Origin: CAYMLL01 sp964390645
Lineage (GTDB): Bacteria > Planctomycetota > UBA8108
Assembly: GCA_964390645.1 (NCBI GenBank)
Contig: CAYMLL010000363.1
Coordinates: 1 to 6,741 of the forward strand
DNA: 6,741 nt
Direction: 5' to 3'
How positions within the stretch are numbered: position 1 is the first letter of the stretch; every line of letters begins with the position of its first letter. Below, piece by piece: positions 1 through 6,185 of the stretch. Below the pieces are notes generated by a model. The model made no database searches. It was not told the DNA's origin and saw only the letters and a program-made list of their open reading frames with translations. Both the position numbers and the translations under genes were made by a program.

Positions 1-98
1 GCTCCTGCTGCGTGGGGACTGCCATTCAGCGTGAAGAGAAAAAGGGCCACCGCTGAGAGCGAGGTCCACGGGGCGTTGTCGTTTTTCGGGGTCAACAT
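1..98 (-). CDS. Exported protein, N-terminal fragment (runs off left edge)
   Basis: The reading frame from the ATG at 98-96 stays open for 32 codons to the window edge. Its product starts MLTPKNDNAPWTS, then has a hydrophobic stretch (LSAVALFLFTL, residues 14-24), then a small-residue stretch ending PHAAG, which resembles a signal peptidase I site (Ala-x-Ala-like). This looks like a Sec signal peptide, so the mature protein is probably exported, but its function lies outside the window. A purine stretch (GAGAGA) sits about 7 bases upstream of the ATG and could be a weak ribosome binding site. The gene diverges from the phospholipase gene at 654. The upstream frame also stays open for some way but reads as Arg-rich non-protein-like sequence, so ATG 98 is preferred. 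The hydrophobic core could instead be a membrane anchor. With only 32 codons the gene call is tentative. Confidence 0.45.
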   Translation of the reverse strand, partial: MLTPKNDNAPWTSLSAVALFLFTLNGSPHAAG

Positions 99-215
99 AT
101 CAGGGTCTCTCGGCGATTCTTCCGCAGTTCTCGGCCTTCTTTGCATCCTCTCTGCCCGGGCCTTCGGGGGACGCCGGCGGCCCGCCGCCCACTCGATTCT
201 GCGCCTCTGGACTGA

Positions 216-234
216 CCGTGGGGTTTTCCCACGG
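216..234. other. Perfect 7-bp stem-loop
   Basis: CCGTGGG (216-222) and CCCACGG (228-234) are exact reverse complements separated by the 5-base loop GTTTT (AAAAC on the other strand). No T-run follows the stem on either strand, so it is not a standard intrinsic terminator. It lies between two divergent starts, where a terminator for a flanking gene would not be expected. It could be a leader structure of the 654 transcript, about 420 bases upstream of the start codon, or part of a small RNA. It could also be chance in G+C-rich sequence. Confidence 0.35.
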
Positions 235-510
235 CGGGGTTGTACGGCCGCGTCGTGGGCTGTGTGAATCCCCGGGCAAGGCAGGGAGCGAAGTCTCGCA
301 GCTCGGCGCCACGAGGGTTCCGGGCGACGGCGATTCCGCCGATCGGTCTCGACCAGGACGGACCCGGACCTCCGACCAGCATCTCGGCCGCAGCCGTGCC
401 CGTCAACGACTCCCCGCTCCGGCTTCGCGAATCGCCTGGCGTGTTGACTTTCCCTTGCGCCGGGTGCAACGTGCGGCGGACGGGGCAGGACCGGCTGCCG
501 GCACCGAGCC

Positions 511-551
511 CGGTCGCCGGTCGCCGGTCGCCGGTCGCCGGTCGCCGGTCG
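511..551. repeat. Heptanucleotide tandem repeat (CGGTCGC)n
   Basis: Five exact copies of the 7-mer CGGTCGC run from 511 to 545, followed by six matching bases of a sixth copy. The array lies in non-coding DNA about 100 bases upstream of the phospholipase start. Because the unit is 7 bp it shifts the frame at every copy, which also argues against this stretch being coding. Such short arrays arise by slippage and can vary in copy number between strains. A role in spacing promoter elements is possible but not shown. Confidence 0.85.
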
Positions 552-653
552 GCGAGGGGAGCGGGGTCGTGGCGTGAGCCGCCGCCGTCCGCAGGAGCGC
601 CTCCGGAGACACCTTGTCCCCCCGCGAACGAGGAACCGAGCCGTCGCAGACCG

Positions 654-1613
654 ATGATCACCCGTGTCCCGTGCCAGATCATCCTCGTCGTCTGCGCCGC
701 GTCCTGCAGCTCGGACGGTGCGCTCCGCCTGAACCAGATCCAGCTCAAGGGAACGCACAACAGCTACCACCGACGGCCTGGCCTGGTGCTCGTTTCGGAG
801 CACGACTACGAGCACCAGCCGCTCGACGTCCAGCTCGAGCAGCTGGGCGTGCGCGTGTTCGAGCTCGACATCCACCAGCGGAGTGACGGGTTTCTCGTTT
901 ACCACCTCCCCGTCGTGGACTCGAGGAGCACCTGCCGGCGCCTGCGGGACTGCCTCGAGACGGTGAAGCGATGGTCCGATTCTCACACCGGGCACGTGCC
1001 TCTGTTCATCTGGATCGAGCCGAAGGACGACGTCGATCTGCTCCGTCGGGTCGACGACTTCGAGGCGCTCGACGCCGAGATTCTCGCTGTCTGGCCGCGG
1101 CAGCGCCTGATCACCCCGGATCTCGTCCGCGGCGAGCGTGAGTCCCTGCGCGCGGCCATCGAGCTCGACGGCTGGCCGCGGCTCGACGCGGTCCGTGGGA
1201 GGGCGATGTTCATCCTGCTCGACACGGGCAAGCACCGCGACGCGTATCTCCGTGGCCGCCGGGACGCCGGCGCGCTCGACGGTCGCGTTCTCTTCGTCAA
1301 GACGGCGCCGGACGAGCTCGATCTTCCCTTCGCGGCGGTCGTCAAGATCGACGATCCGACGCGACCGTCCGTGGATATCGCGCTGCGCCGCGGCTGCATC
1401 GTGGCCAGCAACGTCGGTCGCGCCGGGGTGACGTACGACGATATCGGTCGGCGTCTCGAGACGGCTTTGCGCGGCGGTGTTCACGTGCTGAAGGGCGACT
1501 TTCGGGCACCGGTGCCAGGCCGGACCTACTGGTTCGAGATGCCGGGCGGTCGAGTCTGGCGACGCCGCCCGGCTGCCGCGAGTCGAGGCATCCCGGAGGG
1601 CTCAGGCCGGTAG
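654..1613 (+). CDS. PI-PLC-like phosphodiesterase lipoprotein (Ca2+-dependent PI-PLC C1 type)
   Basis: The 319-residue product resembles bacterial calcium-dependent phosphoinositide phospholipase C proteins, TIM-barrel enzymes that cleave phosphodiester bonds of inositol or glycerophospho compounds by paired histidines. Visible motifs are LKGTHNSYH (His35, the expected first catalytic His), ELDIH (70-74, likely Ca2+ ligands Glu70 and Asp72), VYHLP (His84, likely second catalytic His), IWIEPKDD (119-126) and a C-terminal KGDF then RTYWFEMPGG (280-299). The N-terminus (MITRVPCQIILVVCAASC) is a short lipoprotein signal with a lipobox-like AAS-Cys18, so the enzyme is probably membrane-anchored and faces the periplasm. 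ATG 654 was chosen because this signal starts there. The frame is open back to 240, but that extension is low-complexity and not protein-like. A GAGGAA at 630-635 is too far from the ATG to be a normal ribosome binding site. The last codons overlap the convergent gene. The true substrate is unknown. Confidence 0.85.
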   Translation: MITRVPCQIILVVCAASCSSDGALRLNQIQLKGTHNSYHRRPGLVLVSEHDYEHQPLDVQLEQLGVRVFELDIHQRSDGFLVYHLPVVDSRSTCRRLRDCLETVKRWSDSHTGHVPLFIWIEPKDDVDLLRRVDDFEALDAEILAVWPRQRLITPDLVRGERESLRAAIELDGWPRLDAVRGRAMFILLDTGKHRDAYLRGRRDAGALDGRVLFVKTAPDELDLPFAAVVKIDDPTRPSVDIALRRGCIVASNVGRAGVTYDDIGRRLETALRGGVHVLKGDFRAPVPGRTYWFEMPGGRVWRRRPAAASRGIPEGSGR

Positions 1614-2852
1614 CTCGTAGCCCTTGCGTCGCGGTCGGTCGAGGTGCATCTCGGCAATCGCATCGCCGAGGAAGGTCTCCTTCACCGGATTCCACTTCAG
1701 CGTTCGACCGACCTGTCGCGCGATGTTGGCGAGGTGGCACACCGTGACGGAGCGATGGCCGATCTCCACATCCGCCACCGGACGCCGCCGGGTCTTGATG
1801 CACTCGAGCCAGTCGCCGATGTGGTACTTGGCCTGCCAGCCCGGACCTTCCCAGATTTCCGCCTTCTGGCGGGGCGGTGGAGTCTCGACGAGCTCGGACG
1901 GCGTGGCCTTGAAGCGGTTGCGGTCGATCGCGATGCGTCCCTTCTCGCCGATGAAGACGGCTCCGCCCTTCGGACCTGCGGCCATCTCGAGCTTGACGAC
2001 CAGACCGCTCTGGTACCGTAACGAGATCGGCGCGTTCGCGTCCGTGCCCACCGGGCGGATCTCGACGGGACCGCTGTCGTCCATCCCCAGCGCCCACTGG
2101 ACCTGGTCGAGCCCGTGAGCGCCCCAGTTCGTCATGTCGCCGCCCGAGTAGTCCCGGCAGCCCATCCAGCCGCGCTGGATCGTCTCGTTGTAAGGTTTGA
2201 AGCGCGTCGGACCCAGCCACATGTCCCAGTCGAGCTTCGGGGGGACCGGCTGCCCGGGCCGCCCGTCACACGTCCCGGGGCTGGTGTAGTTGTGGCCGGT
2301 CACCGACAGGAGCTTTCCGAGCCCTCCGTTGCGCACGAACTCGCAGGCGAAGCGGTTCATCTCCATCGACCGCTGCTGGGTGCCGGTCTGGAATACGCGG
2401 CCGTGCTTGCGAACCGCGTTGACGAGCGCTCGTCCCTCACGAATCGTCAGGGTCAGCGGCTTCTCGGCGTAGATGTCCTTCCCGGCCTGACAGGCGCGGA
2501 TGCACGCGAGCACACGGTTGTGATCGGTTGTCGGAACGACGACGGCCTCGATGGCCGGATTCTCGAGCAGCTTCCTGTAGTCCTGGTAGACGCGCCATCT
2601 CGCCTTCTTCTCCCGCAGCGCGCGGGCGCACCGTGTCAGGTCGACATCGCAGATGGCGACGATCTCGCCCTCCCTGGGCATCTGACTCATCAGGAGCCGG
2701 GCTCGATGTCCCGAGCCGATGAAGCCCACCTGGATCCGCTCGCTGGGCGGCGGGCGTCCTCCTCGTCCGAGGATGTCCGGCGCGATCAGCAGTGGCGCCG
2801 CGGCGGCGGTGCGCTTCAGAAAGCTCCGACGCGAGGATCGTTTCGTGTGCAT
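1602..2852 (-). CDS. Tat-exported Gfo/Idh/MocA family oxidoreductase
   Basis: The 416-residue product is an NAD(P)-dependent dehydrogenase-like protein of the Gfo/Idh/MocA group, which act on sugars, inositols and their derivatives. A clear twin-arginine signal (SRRSFLK, residues 7-13, followed by an Ala/Leu stretch) predicts folded, cofactor-loaded export. The Rossmann domain starts with VGFIGSGHR (42-50), an Asp70 ends the second strand (ICDVD), and YAEKPL (128-133) carries the family Glu-Lys-Pro. The C-terminal domain has LDWDMWLGP (207-215), SGGDMTNWGAHGLDQVQWALG (within 236-256; active-site His246, Asp249) and a C-terminal GYELP. This layout matches the Tat-type subfamily common in Planctomycetota and similar bacteria. 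ATG 2852 places the Tat motif seven residues in. An in-frame ATG at 2951 would put 33 extra residues before it and is less likely. The gene follows the PqqB-like gene on the same strand after 203 bases. The substrate cannot be read from sequence. Confidence 0.92.
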   Translation of the reverse strand: MHTKRSSRRSFLKRTAAAAPLLIAPDILGRGGRPPPSERIQVGFIGSGHRARLLMSQMPREGEIVAICDVDLTRCARALREKKARWRVYQDYRKLLENPAIEAVVVPTTDHNRVLACIRACQAGKDIYAEKPLTLTIREGRALVNAVRKHGRVFQTGTQQRSMEMNRFACEFVRNGGLGKLLSVTGHNYTSPGTCDGRPGQPVPPKLDWDMWLGPTRFKPYNETIQRGWMGCRDYSGGDMTNWGAHGLDQVQWALGMDDSGPVEIRPVGTDANAPISLRYQSGLVVKLEMAAGPKGGAVFIGEKGRIAIDRNRFKATPSELVETPPPRQKAEIWEGPGWQAKYHIGDWLECIKTRRRPVADVEIGHRSVTVCHLANIARQVGRTLKWNPVKETFLGDAIAEMHLDRPRRKGYELPA

Positions 2853-3055
2853 GGGTTGCTTTCCCCGGCAGGAGAGTTTGCGGCGAAGCTCGGCCGAGGG
2901 CCTCTTCGCGAGATATTGAATCGAGCAGAGCTTCAGAGACAGCTCGAGCATCGCGAGCTGCCCGCGGCAAGTCAACCACGCAGCTGGCGCCCGGTCGGGA
3001 TCTCGACCCGCAAACCTCCGGCGTCGGCCCGCCAAGGCAGGTTCTTGACGGACCG

Positions 3056-3988
3056 TCAGAGCCCGACGCGCTCCCCCTGTCGCGCGATGTCGTGGCCGGC
3101 GTCGATCACCGCGCTCGCAGCGGCGCTGCGACGGTCGCGCGCCGGGGTCGTGNNNNNNNNNNAGCGCACCTTCTCGCGCTCTTTCTCCGGTAGAGGCGCG
3201 AAGCGTCGCAGGCTCTCGACGATGAACGGATGCGGAATGTCGGCCATCGAGCGTCCGACGACCTCGCCATCTGCATGGAAGGTGGCATCGAGGTACGCGA
3301 CGTCGACGTCGGCGACGAGATTCTCGATACGTGTCGACCAGCGCTCCCACTTGTCGATGTCGGGAAGATAGAGGACCGATCGTCGCGGACCCTCGATGCG
3401 GAAGGCGACCGTCTCGGAGAGCTCGTCGCGGTGTGGGACCGGAATCGGGGTCACCGACAGACGTTCGTTGAGCCGCGTGACGTGTCCTGCGAACAGCGGC
3501 ACGATCTCGATGTTCCGTCGAGAGACGAGCTGGCTCCACGGTCCGCTCGTGCGCAGGAGCTTCGCCATGCGTGGCATCGCGTGGACCGGAACACCGACCG
3601 CGCCGATCGCCTCGTGTCCGAGCTGGACGAGTCCGGCGTAGTGGCCGATGTGCGCGTGCGTCAGCAGCACGCCGGCGAGCCCGGGAGCTTTCGTGGCGGT
3701 CGGCGCGAGCTCGTCGAGAAGGCGCAGCTGCTCGCGAAAGTCAGGCGTGCAGTCGATCATCCACCGCTCACCGCTCGCGGGATCGACGATGGCGAGGCAG
3801 GCGACCAGGCGACGTCTGGAAGGATCCCTCCATGCTGCGGCGCAGCACTCCCCGTCGCAGGCTGCCTGCGGGAAGCCGGCATCCTGCGCGATCCCGAGGA
3901 CGACGCAGAAGGGGCGATCGTCGACGGTCGGCGCGCCGCGGCATCCGACCAGGATGGAGAGGCAGAGGATGAGGTCCGTCGGCTTCAT
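3056..3988 (-). CDS. PqqB-like metallo-beta-lactamase-fold hydrolase, lipoprotein (assembly gap inside)
   Basis: The product, about 310 residues as assembled, resembles the PqqB-like branch of the metallo-beta-lactamase fold. Visible motifs are VLGIAQDAGFPQAAC (30-44), VLLTHAHIGHYAGL (107-120, metal motif His111-x-His113-x-Gly-His116), GPWSQLV (149-155), VPHRDE (His186), LYLPDID (Asp210) and IPHPF (251-255). Gly115 stands where classical members have the Asp of HxHxDH; I recall the same Gly in this PqqB-like group. The N-terminus MKPTDLILCLSILVGC is a lipoprotein signal with lipobox LVG-Cys16, so the protein is probably anchored in the envelope, unlike cytoplasmic PqqB. No other PQQ genes are present, so a role in PQQ synthesis is not supported. 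Another ATG lies at 4000, four codons upstream; 3988 is chosen because AGGA precedes it and the signal begins there. The N run removes about four codons near the C-terminus (residues 276-279); the frame reads through it and continues in a family-like tail ending at 3056. Confidence 0.83.
   Translation of the reverse strand: MKPTDLILCLSILVGCRGAPTVDDRPFCVVLGIAQDAGFPQAACDGECCAAAWRDPSRRRLVACLAIVDPASGERWMIDCTPDFREQLRLLDELAPTATKAPGLAGVLLTHAHIGHYAGLVQLGHEAIGAVGVPVHAMPRMAKLLRTSGPWSQLVSRRNIEIVPLFAGHVTRLNERLSVTPIPVPHRDELSETVAFRIEGPRRSVLYLPDIDKWERWSTRIENLVADVDVAYLDATFHADGEVVGRSMADIPHPFIVESLRRFAPLPEKEREKVRXXXXTTPARDRRSAAASAVIDAGHDIARQGERVGL
3153..3162. other. Assembly gap (10 N) inside the PqqB-like gene
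   Basis: Ten consecutive N interrupt the C-terminal part of the hydrolase gene. On the minus strand the gap begins after KVR plus a T and ends with a C before codons for TTPAR. The round number suggests a placeholder rather than a measured length. See the finding on its probable true size. Confidence 0.99.
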
Positions 3989-4262
3989 GATTCCTGTCAT
4001 TTCCGGGGCCTGAACCGACGAGGCGGGCACGCGGACGCTCCTTTCGAGCGCCGGCCGCACCGAGTATCGAGGTCACGCGAGCTTCGCACAAGGACGGTGC
4101 CGGGTCCACGCCGAGACTCGAGCTGTACTGCCGATTCGCGGGCACGATCGATGTCGACGTGCGGGACCTCTCGGACGGCCCGGCGCGCGTGACGGGTTCG
4201 GTCCGGGTCGACGAACGACTCCCGGCAACCCGTCATGATTCGAGGTCGTTGACGGTAGCGTC
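3989..4262. other. Intergenic region, no gene recognised
   Basis: These 274 bases lie between two minus-strand genes. Several frames are open. One, from GTG 4266 to 3997 on the minus strand, would overlap the amidohydrolase stop as GTGA, but its product is strongly Arg-rich with no domain. The region is long enough to hold a separate promoter for the hydrolase, so the two genes need not share a transcript. No strong terminator hairpin with a T-run was seen. Confidence 0.55.
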
Positions 4263-5174
4263 TCACTCGCTGTCGATCAGTCGGAGCAGGTTTTCTCCGA
4301 AGATTCTGCGCTTCGCGTCCGCGTCGACACCGAGCTCATCGAGCGCCGCGTCCTGAGCCTCGAAGAGATCGTTGCGCCAGCCGCGAGGAAAGGTGCACGA
4401 GTCCGTTCCGAAGAGGATTCGCTCGGGACCGAAGACGCCCAGCGCGCGCGCGAACACGCTCTCGAGATCGAGCTGTCCCTCCTGCGTCGCCGTCCACGAG
4501 TTCGAGCTGGACGTGTCGACGAGGACGTTCGGGCTCTGTGCGCCGGCGATCAGGGCCTCGCGGAAGAAGCCTCCGCCGAAGTGGGGGATCACGAACGCGA
4601 CGCGACGGTGGCGCTCGGCCGCGGCGGACACGGACAGCGGCGTCGCCCATCGAACGTCGTACCGAGGCCGCACACCGAGCAGGTCGCGGAGCTTGATCTG
4701 CAGGACTCCGCAGTGCACGACGACCGGCGCACGTCGCGAGGCCGCTTCCTCGTAGAGCCCGTCGAGGAGTTCGTCGCTCGGATCAAATCGTCCGATCGCG
4801 GGAAAGAGGAGAACACCGCGTCCACCGTCGCGAAGTCCGCTGATCGCAGCGTCGACCCCTGCATCGGTCGATGGATCGCAGACGAGGTAGGGGATGAGCC
4901 GTCCTTCGCTCGCCGCCCCCGCCTCGAGCACGGCAGCCACCTCGGGCGGCGCGCTCGCGAACGAGACGGCCCTCTGGACGTCGTGGCGGTCGAGCTCCGT
5001 GATCCAGCGCTCGACGTGTTCCGCCGTGCTCTCGCTCGGAAGCTCGATCCTGGTATTCGTGATCAGCTCGTCGAGCAACTCGGAGGCCGGTCGCCCGGAT
5101 ACGGCAGCGGCCTGTCCGGCGAGAGCGAGAAAGAAGTGGCGAGAGAAGAAGTGCGTGTGAGCGTCGCAAGTCAT
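4263..5174 (-). CDS. Amidohydrolase (amidohydrolase-2 / ACMSD-like TIM barrel)
   Basis: The 303-residue product is a metal-dependent hydrolase or decarboxylase of the amidohydrolase-2 family. The metal ligands expected for the fold are visible in order: CDAHTHF at the N-terminus (Asp4, His6, His8), VVVHCG (His154), VIPHFGGG (His198) and ILFGTDSC (Asp258). The tail GENLLRLID is the usual family ending. There is no signal peptide, so it should be cytoplasmic. ATG 5174 is chosen because it puts the first strand and HxH motif directly after the start, as is usual in this family; the longer in-frame start at 5291 adds an Arg-rich, non-protein-like extension. The gene is divergent from the MNIO gene, with 131 bases between the two starts, so they could share a control region. 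Family members include decarboxylases and lactone or amide hydrolases; this one cannot be assigned a substrate. Confidence 0.9.
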   Translation of the reverse strand: MTCDAHTHFFSRHFFLALAGQAAAVSGRPASELLDELITNTRIELPSESTAEHVERWITELDRHDVQRAVSFASAPPEVAAVLEAGAASEGRLIPYLVCDPSTDAGVDAAISGLRDGGRGVLLFPAIGRFDPSDELLDGLYEEAASRRAPVVVHCGVLQIKLRDLLGVRPRYDVRWATPLSVSAAAERHRRVAFVIPHFGGGFFREALIAGAQSPNVLVDTSSSNSWTATQEGQLDLESVFARALGVFGPERILFGTDSCTFPRGWRNDLFEAQDAALDELGVDADAKRRIFGENLLRLIDSE

Positions 5175-5305
5175 GGCTGCATCGTAGTCGGCGAAGCCCG
5201 TGGCGGAAAGCCGCGTCCGTCTCCGCTTCCTCTGCGTGAGTCTCTGCCTGCGAACCCTCGATGCCGGGGCTTTACGTCGAACGCGACTCACGGCAGAATC
5301 GCGCC
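5175..5305. promoter_or_regulatory. Divergent intergenic region between amidohydrolase and MNIO gene
   Basis: These 131 bases separate two outward-reading starts and must contain the 5' control signals of at least one of them. No clear -35/-10 pair, operator palindrome or strong ribosome binding site was seen. The placement is inferred from gene orientation only. Confidence 0.4.
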
Positions 5306-6184
5306 ATGGCGTGGAGCAGCGACTACGAGAAGAAGCTCGACGCGCTCCCGTATCTCGGTGTCGGGATCAGCGGCGAGTACGGGGTGCGCCCGTCGATCGA
5401 TCCGTCGGAGTTCGACGAGCAGTATCCGGGACTCGTGCACGTCGTCGAGTTTGGCAGCGATACCGATCGCGGGCTCGACGCCTCGATTCTGCGCTGGGCA
5501 GACGCGGGGCGACCCGTCACGTACCACTTCCTCGACGTCAACTTCGAGGAGCTCGAGGACATGGACGTGCGGTGGATGGACGAGACCGCCGCCTTCGCGC
5601 GTCGCGTCGGCTCGCCATGGCTCTGCGGTGACTCGGGCATGTGGCACTTCGGTCCGCGGGACCGCGGGCACGGGCTGCTCCTGCCGCCGATATTGACGCG
5701 CGAGTCGGCGAAGACGACCGCGAGGAGCATCGAGATCCTGCAGGATCGCACCGGCTTGCCCGTCTTTCCCGAGAATCCACCGTCGCTGTACTTCCTCGGC
5801 GACCTCCACATCCTCGACTACTTCGCGGAGGTCAGCGAGATCGCCGGCTGTGGGCTGCTGCTCGACGTCGCTCACCTGACGATCTTCCAGCGTGCTCGCG
5901 GACTGAAGCCTTGCGACGGGCTCGACGCGTTCCCCCTCGATCGCGTGGTCGAGATGCACGTTGCCGGTGGTGGTGAGGCGGAGACTCCGGACGGCTACCG
6001 ATACATCGACGACGACCATCGCTCCGAGGTCCATCCGGATTCATGGGAGATCGTCGACCACGTGATCCCGCGTGCGAAGCGCCTCAAGGCGCTGATGTAC
6101 GAGTGCGAGCACAACGGTCCGGGGGAATGCGTCGAGACCTTCCGCCGCCTGAACGACCTCTTTCCTCCGCCGAGCGAGAGCTGA
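5306..6184 (+). CDS. DUF692 / MNIO family protein (multinuclear non-heme iron-dependent oxidase-like)
   Basis: The 292-residue product matches the DUF692 TIM-barrel pattern. Known members (MbnB, TglH and relatives) use two or three iron ions to oxidise cysteine or other residues in ribosomal peptides. Conserved blocks appear in order: LGVGISGEYGVRP (17-29, compare family GxGxRP), HVVEFG (Glu48), VTYHFLDV (His74), WLCGDSGMW (105-113), FPENPPSLY (Glu156), GCGLLLDVAH (Asp187), DRVVEMHVAGG (His218), YIDDDH (Asp236-x-His238) and ALMYECE (Glu266). Nearly all expected metal ligands are present. The usual Ser-Asp/Glu-His block at the fourth motif reads Gly-Asp109-Ser110, so one His seems lost; His114 lies nearby. 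ATG 5306 is preferred over ATG 5261 because the extra 15 residues look non-homologous, but neither has a good ribosome binding site. No signal peptide is seen, so it should be cytoplasmic. The next gene starts one base after its stop. No precursor peptide is visible. Confidence 0.85.
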   Translation: MAWSSDYEKKLDALPYLGVGISGEYGVRPSIDPSEFDEQYPGLVHVVEFGSDTDRGLDASILRWADAGRPVTYHFLDVNFEELEDMDVRWMDETAAFARRVGSPWLCGDSGMWHFGPRDRGHGLLLPPILTRESAKTTARSIEILQDRTGLPVFPENPPSLYFLGDLHILDYFAEVSEIAGCGLLLDVAHLTIFQRARGLKPCDGLDAFPLDRVVEMHVAGGGEAETPDGYRYIDDDHRSEVHPDSWEIVDHVIPRAKRLKALMYECEHNGPGECVETFRRLNDLFPPPSES

Positions 6185-6185
6185 A

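Larger units (their letters stand above)
99..653. other. Long non-coding divergent intergenic region
   Basis: These 555 bases separate two divergently read genes. Open frames cross the region on both strands, but their translations are Arg/Pro/Gly-rich with no recognisable domain, as expected by chance in G+C-rich DNA. The region holds a perfect 7-bp hairpin (216-234) and a 7-bp tandem repeat (511-551), listed separately. It presumably contains the promoters of both flanking genes, but no convincing -35/-10 pair was found. I compared it by eye with common structured RNAs (RNase P, SRP RNA, cobalamin and FMN riboswitches) and saw none of their conserved cores. Confidence 0.6.

Noticed and set aside
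171..190. CGGCGG-C-CCGCCG inverted repeat
   Set aside because: It is only G and C with a one-base loop, which is common by chance in this base composition.
444..472. TTGACT as a possible -35 box upstream of the phospholipase
   Set aside because: The stretch about 17 bases downstream (CAACGT) is a poor -10 match, so the promoter call is not supported.
240..653. Upstream in-frame extension of the phospholipase to 457 residues
   Set aside because: The extension contains the 7-mer repeat and low-complexity residues, and it would bury the lipoprotein signal in mid-protein.
3046..3058. Near-palindrome TGACGG-A-CCGTCA at the stop of the PqqB-like gene
   Set aside because: The one-base centre cannot form a hairpin loop and it overlaps the gene end. 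As a protein-binding site it is isolated and has no second copy, so chance is likely.
2115..3371. Long plus-strand open frame antisense to the oxidoreductase and PqqB-like genes
   Set aside because: It crosses the N gap and opposes two clear genes, and its translation has no recognisable motif.
2853..3539. Upstream in-frame extension of the oxidoreductase to 645 residues
   Set aside because: It crosses the N gap, is Arg-rich and overlaps the PqqB-like gene. The Tat motif fixes the start at 2852.
3997..4266. Minus-strand 89-codon frame starting GTG and overlapping the amidohydrolase stop as GTGA
   Set aside because: The overlap looks operon-like, but the product is about a quarter Arg with no domain and there is no ribosome binding site.
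5200..5631. Plus-strand frame starting upstream of the MNIO gene, with two early Cys, considered as a precursor peptide
   Set aside because: It does not end before the MNIO gene but runs through it in another frame for 143 codons, unlike a short precursor.
4581..5696. Long plus-strand open frame (371 codons) antisense to the amidohydrolase and running into the MNIO gene
   Set aside because: Its product is Arg/Ser-rich without domains, and it overlaps two well-supported genes. Long antisense frames are expected in G+C-rich coding DNA.
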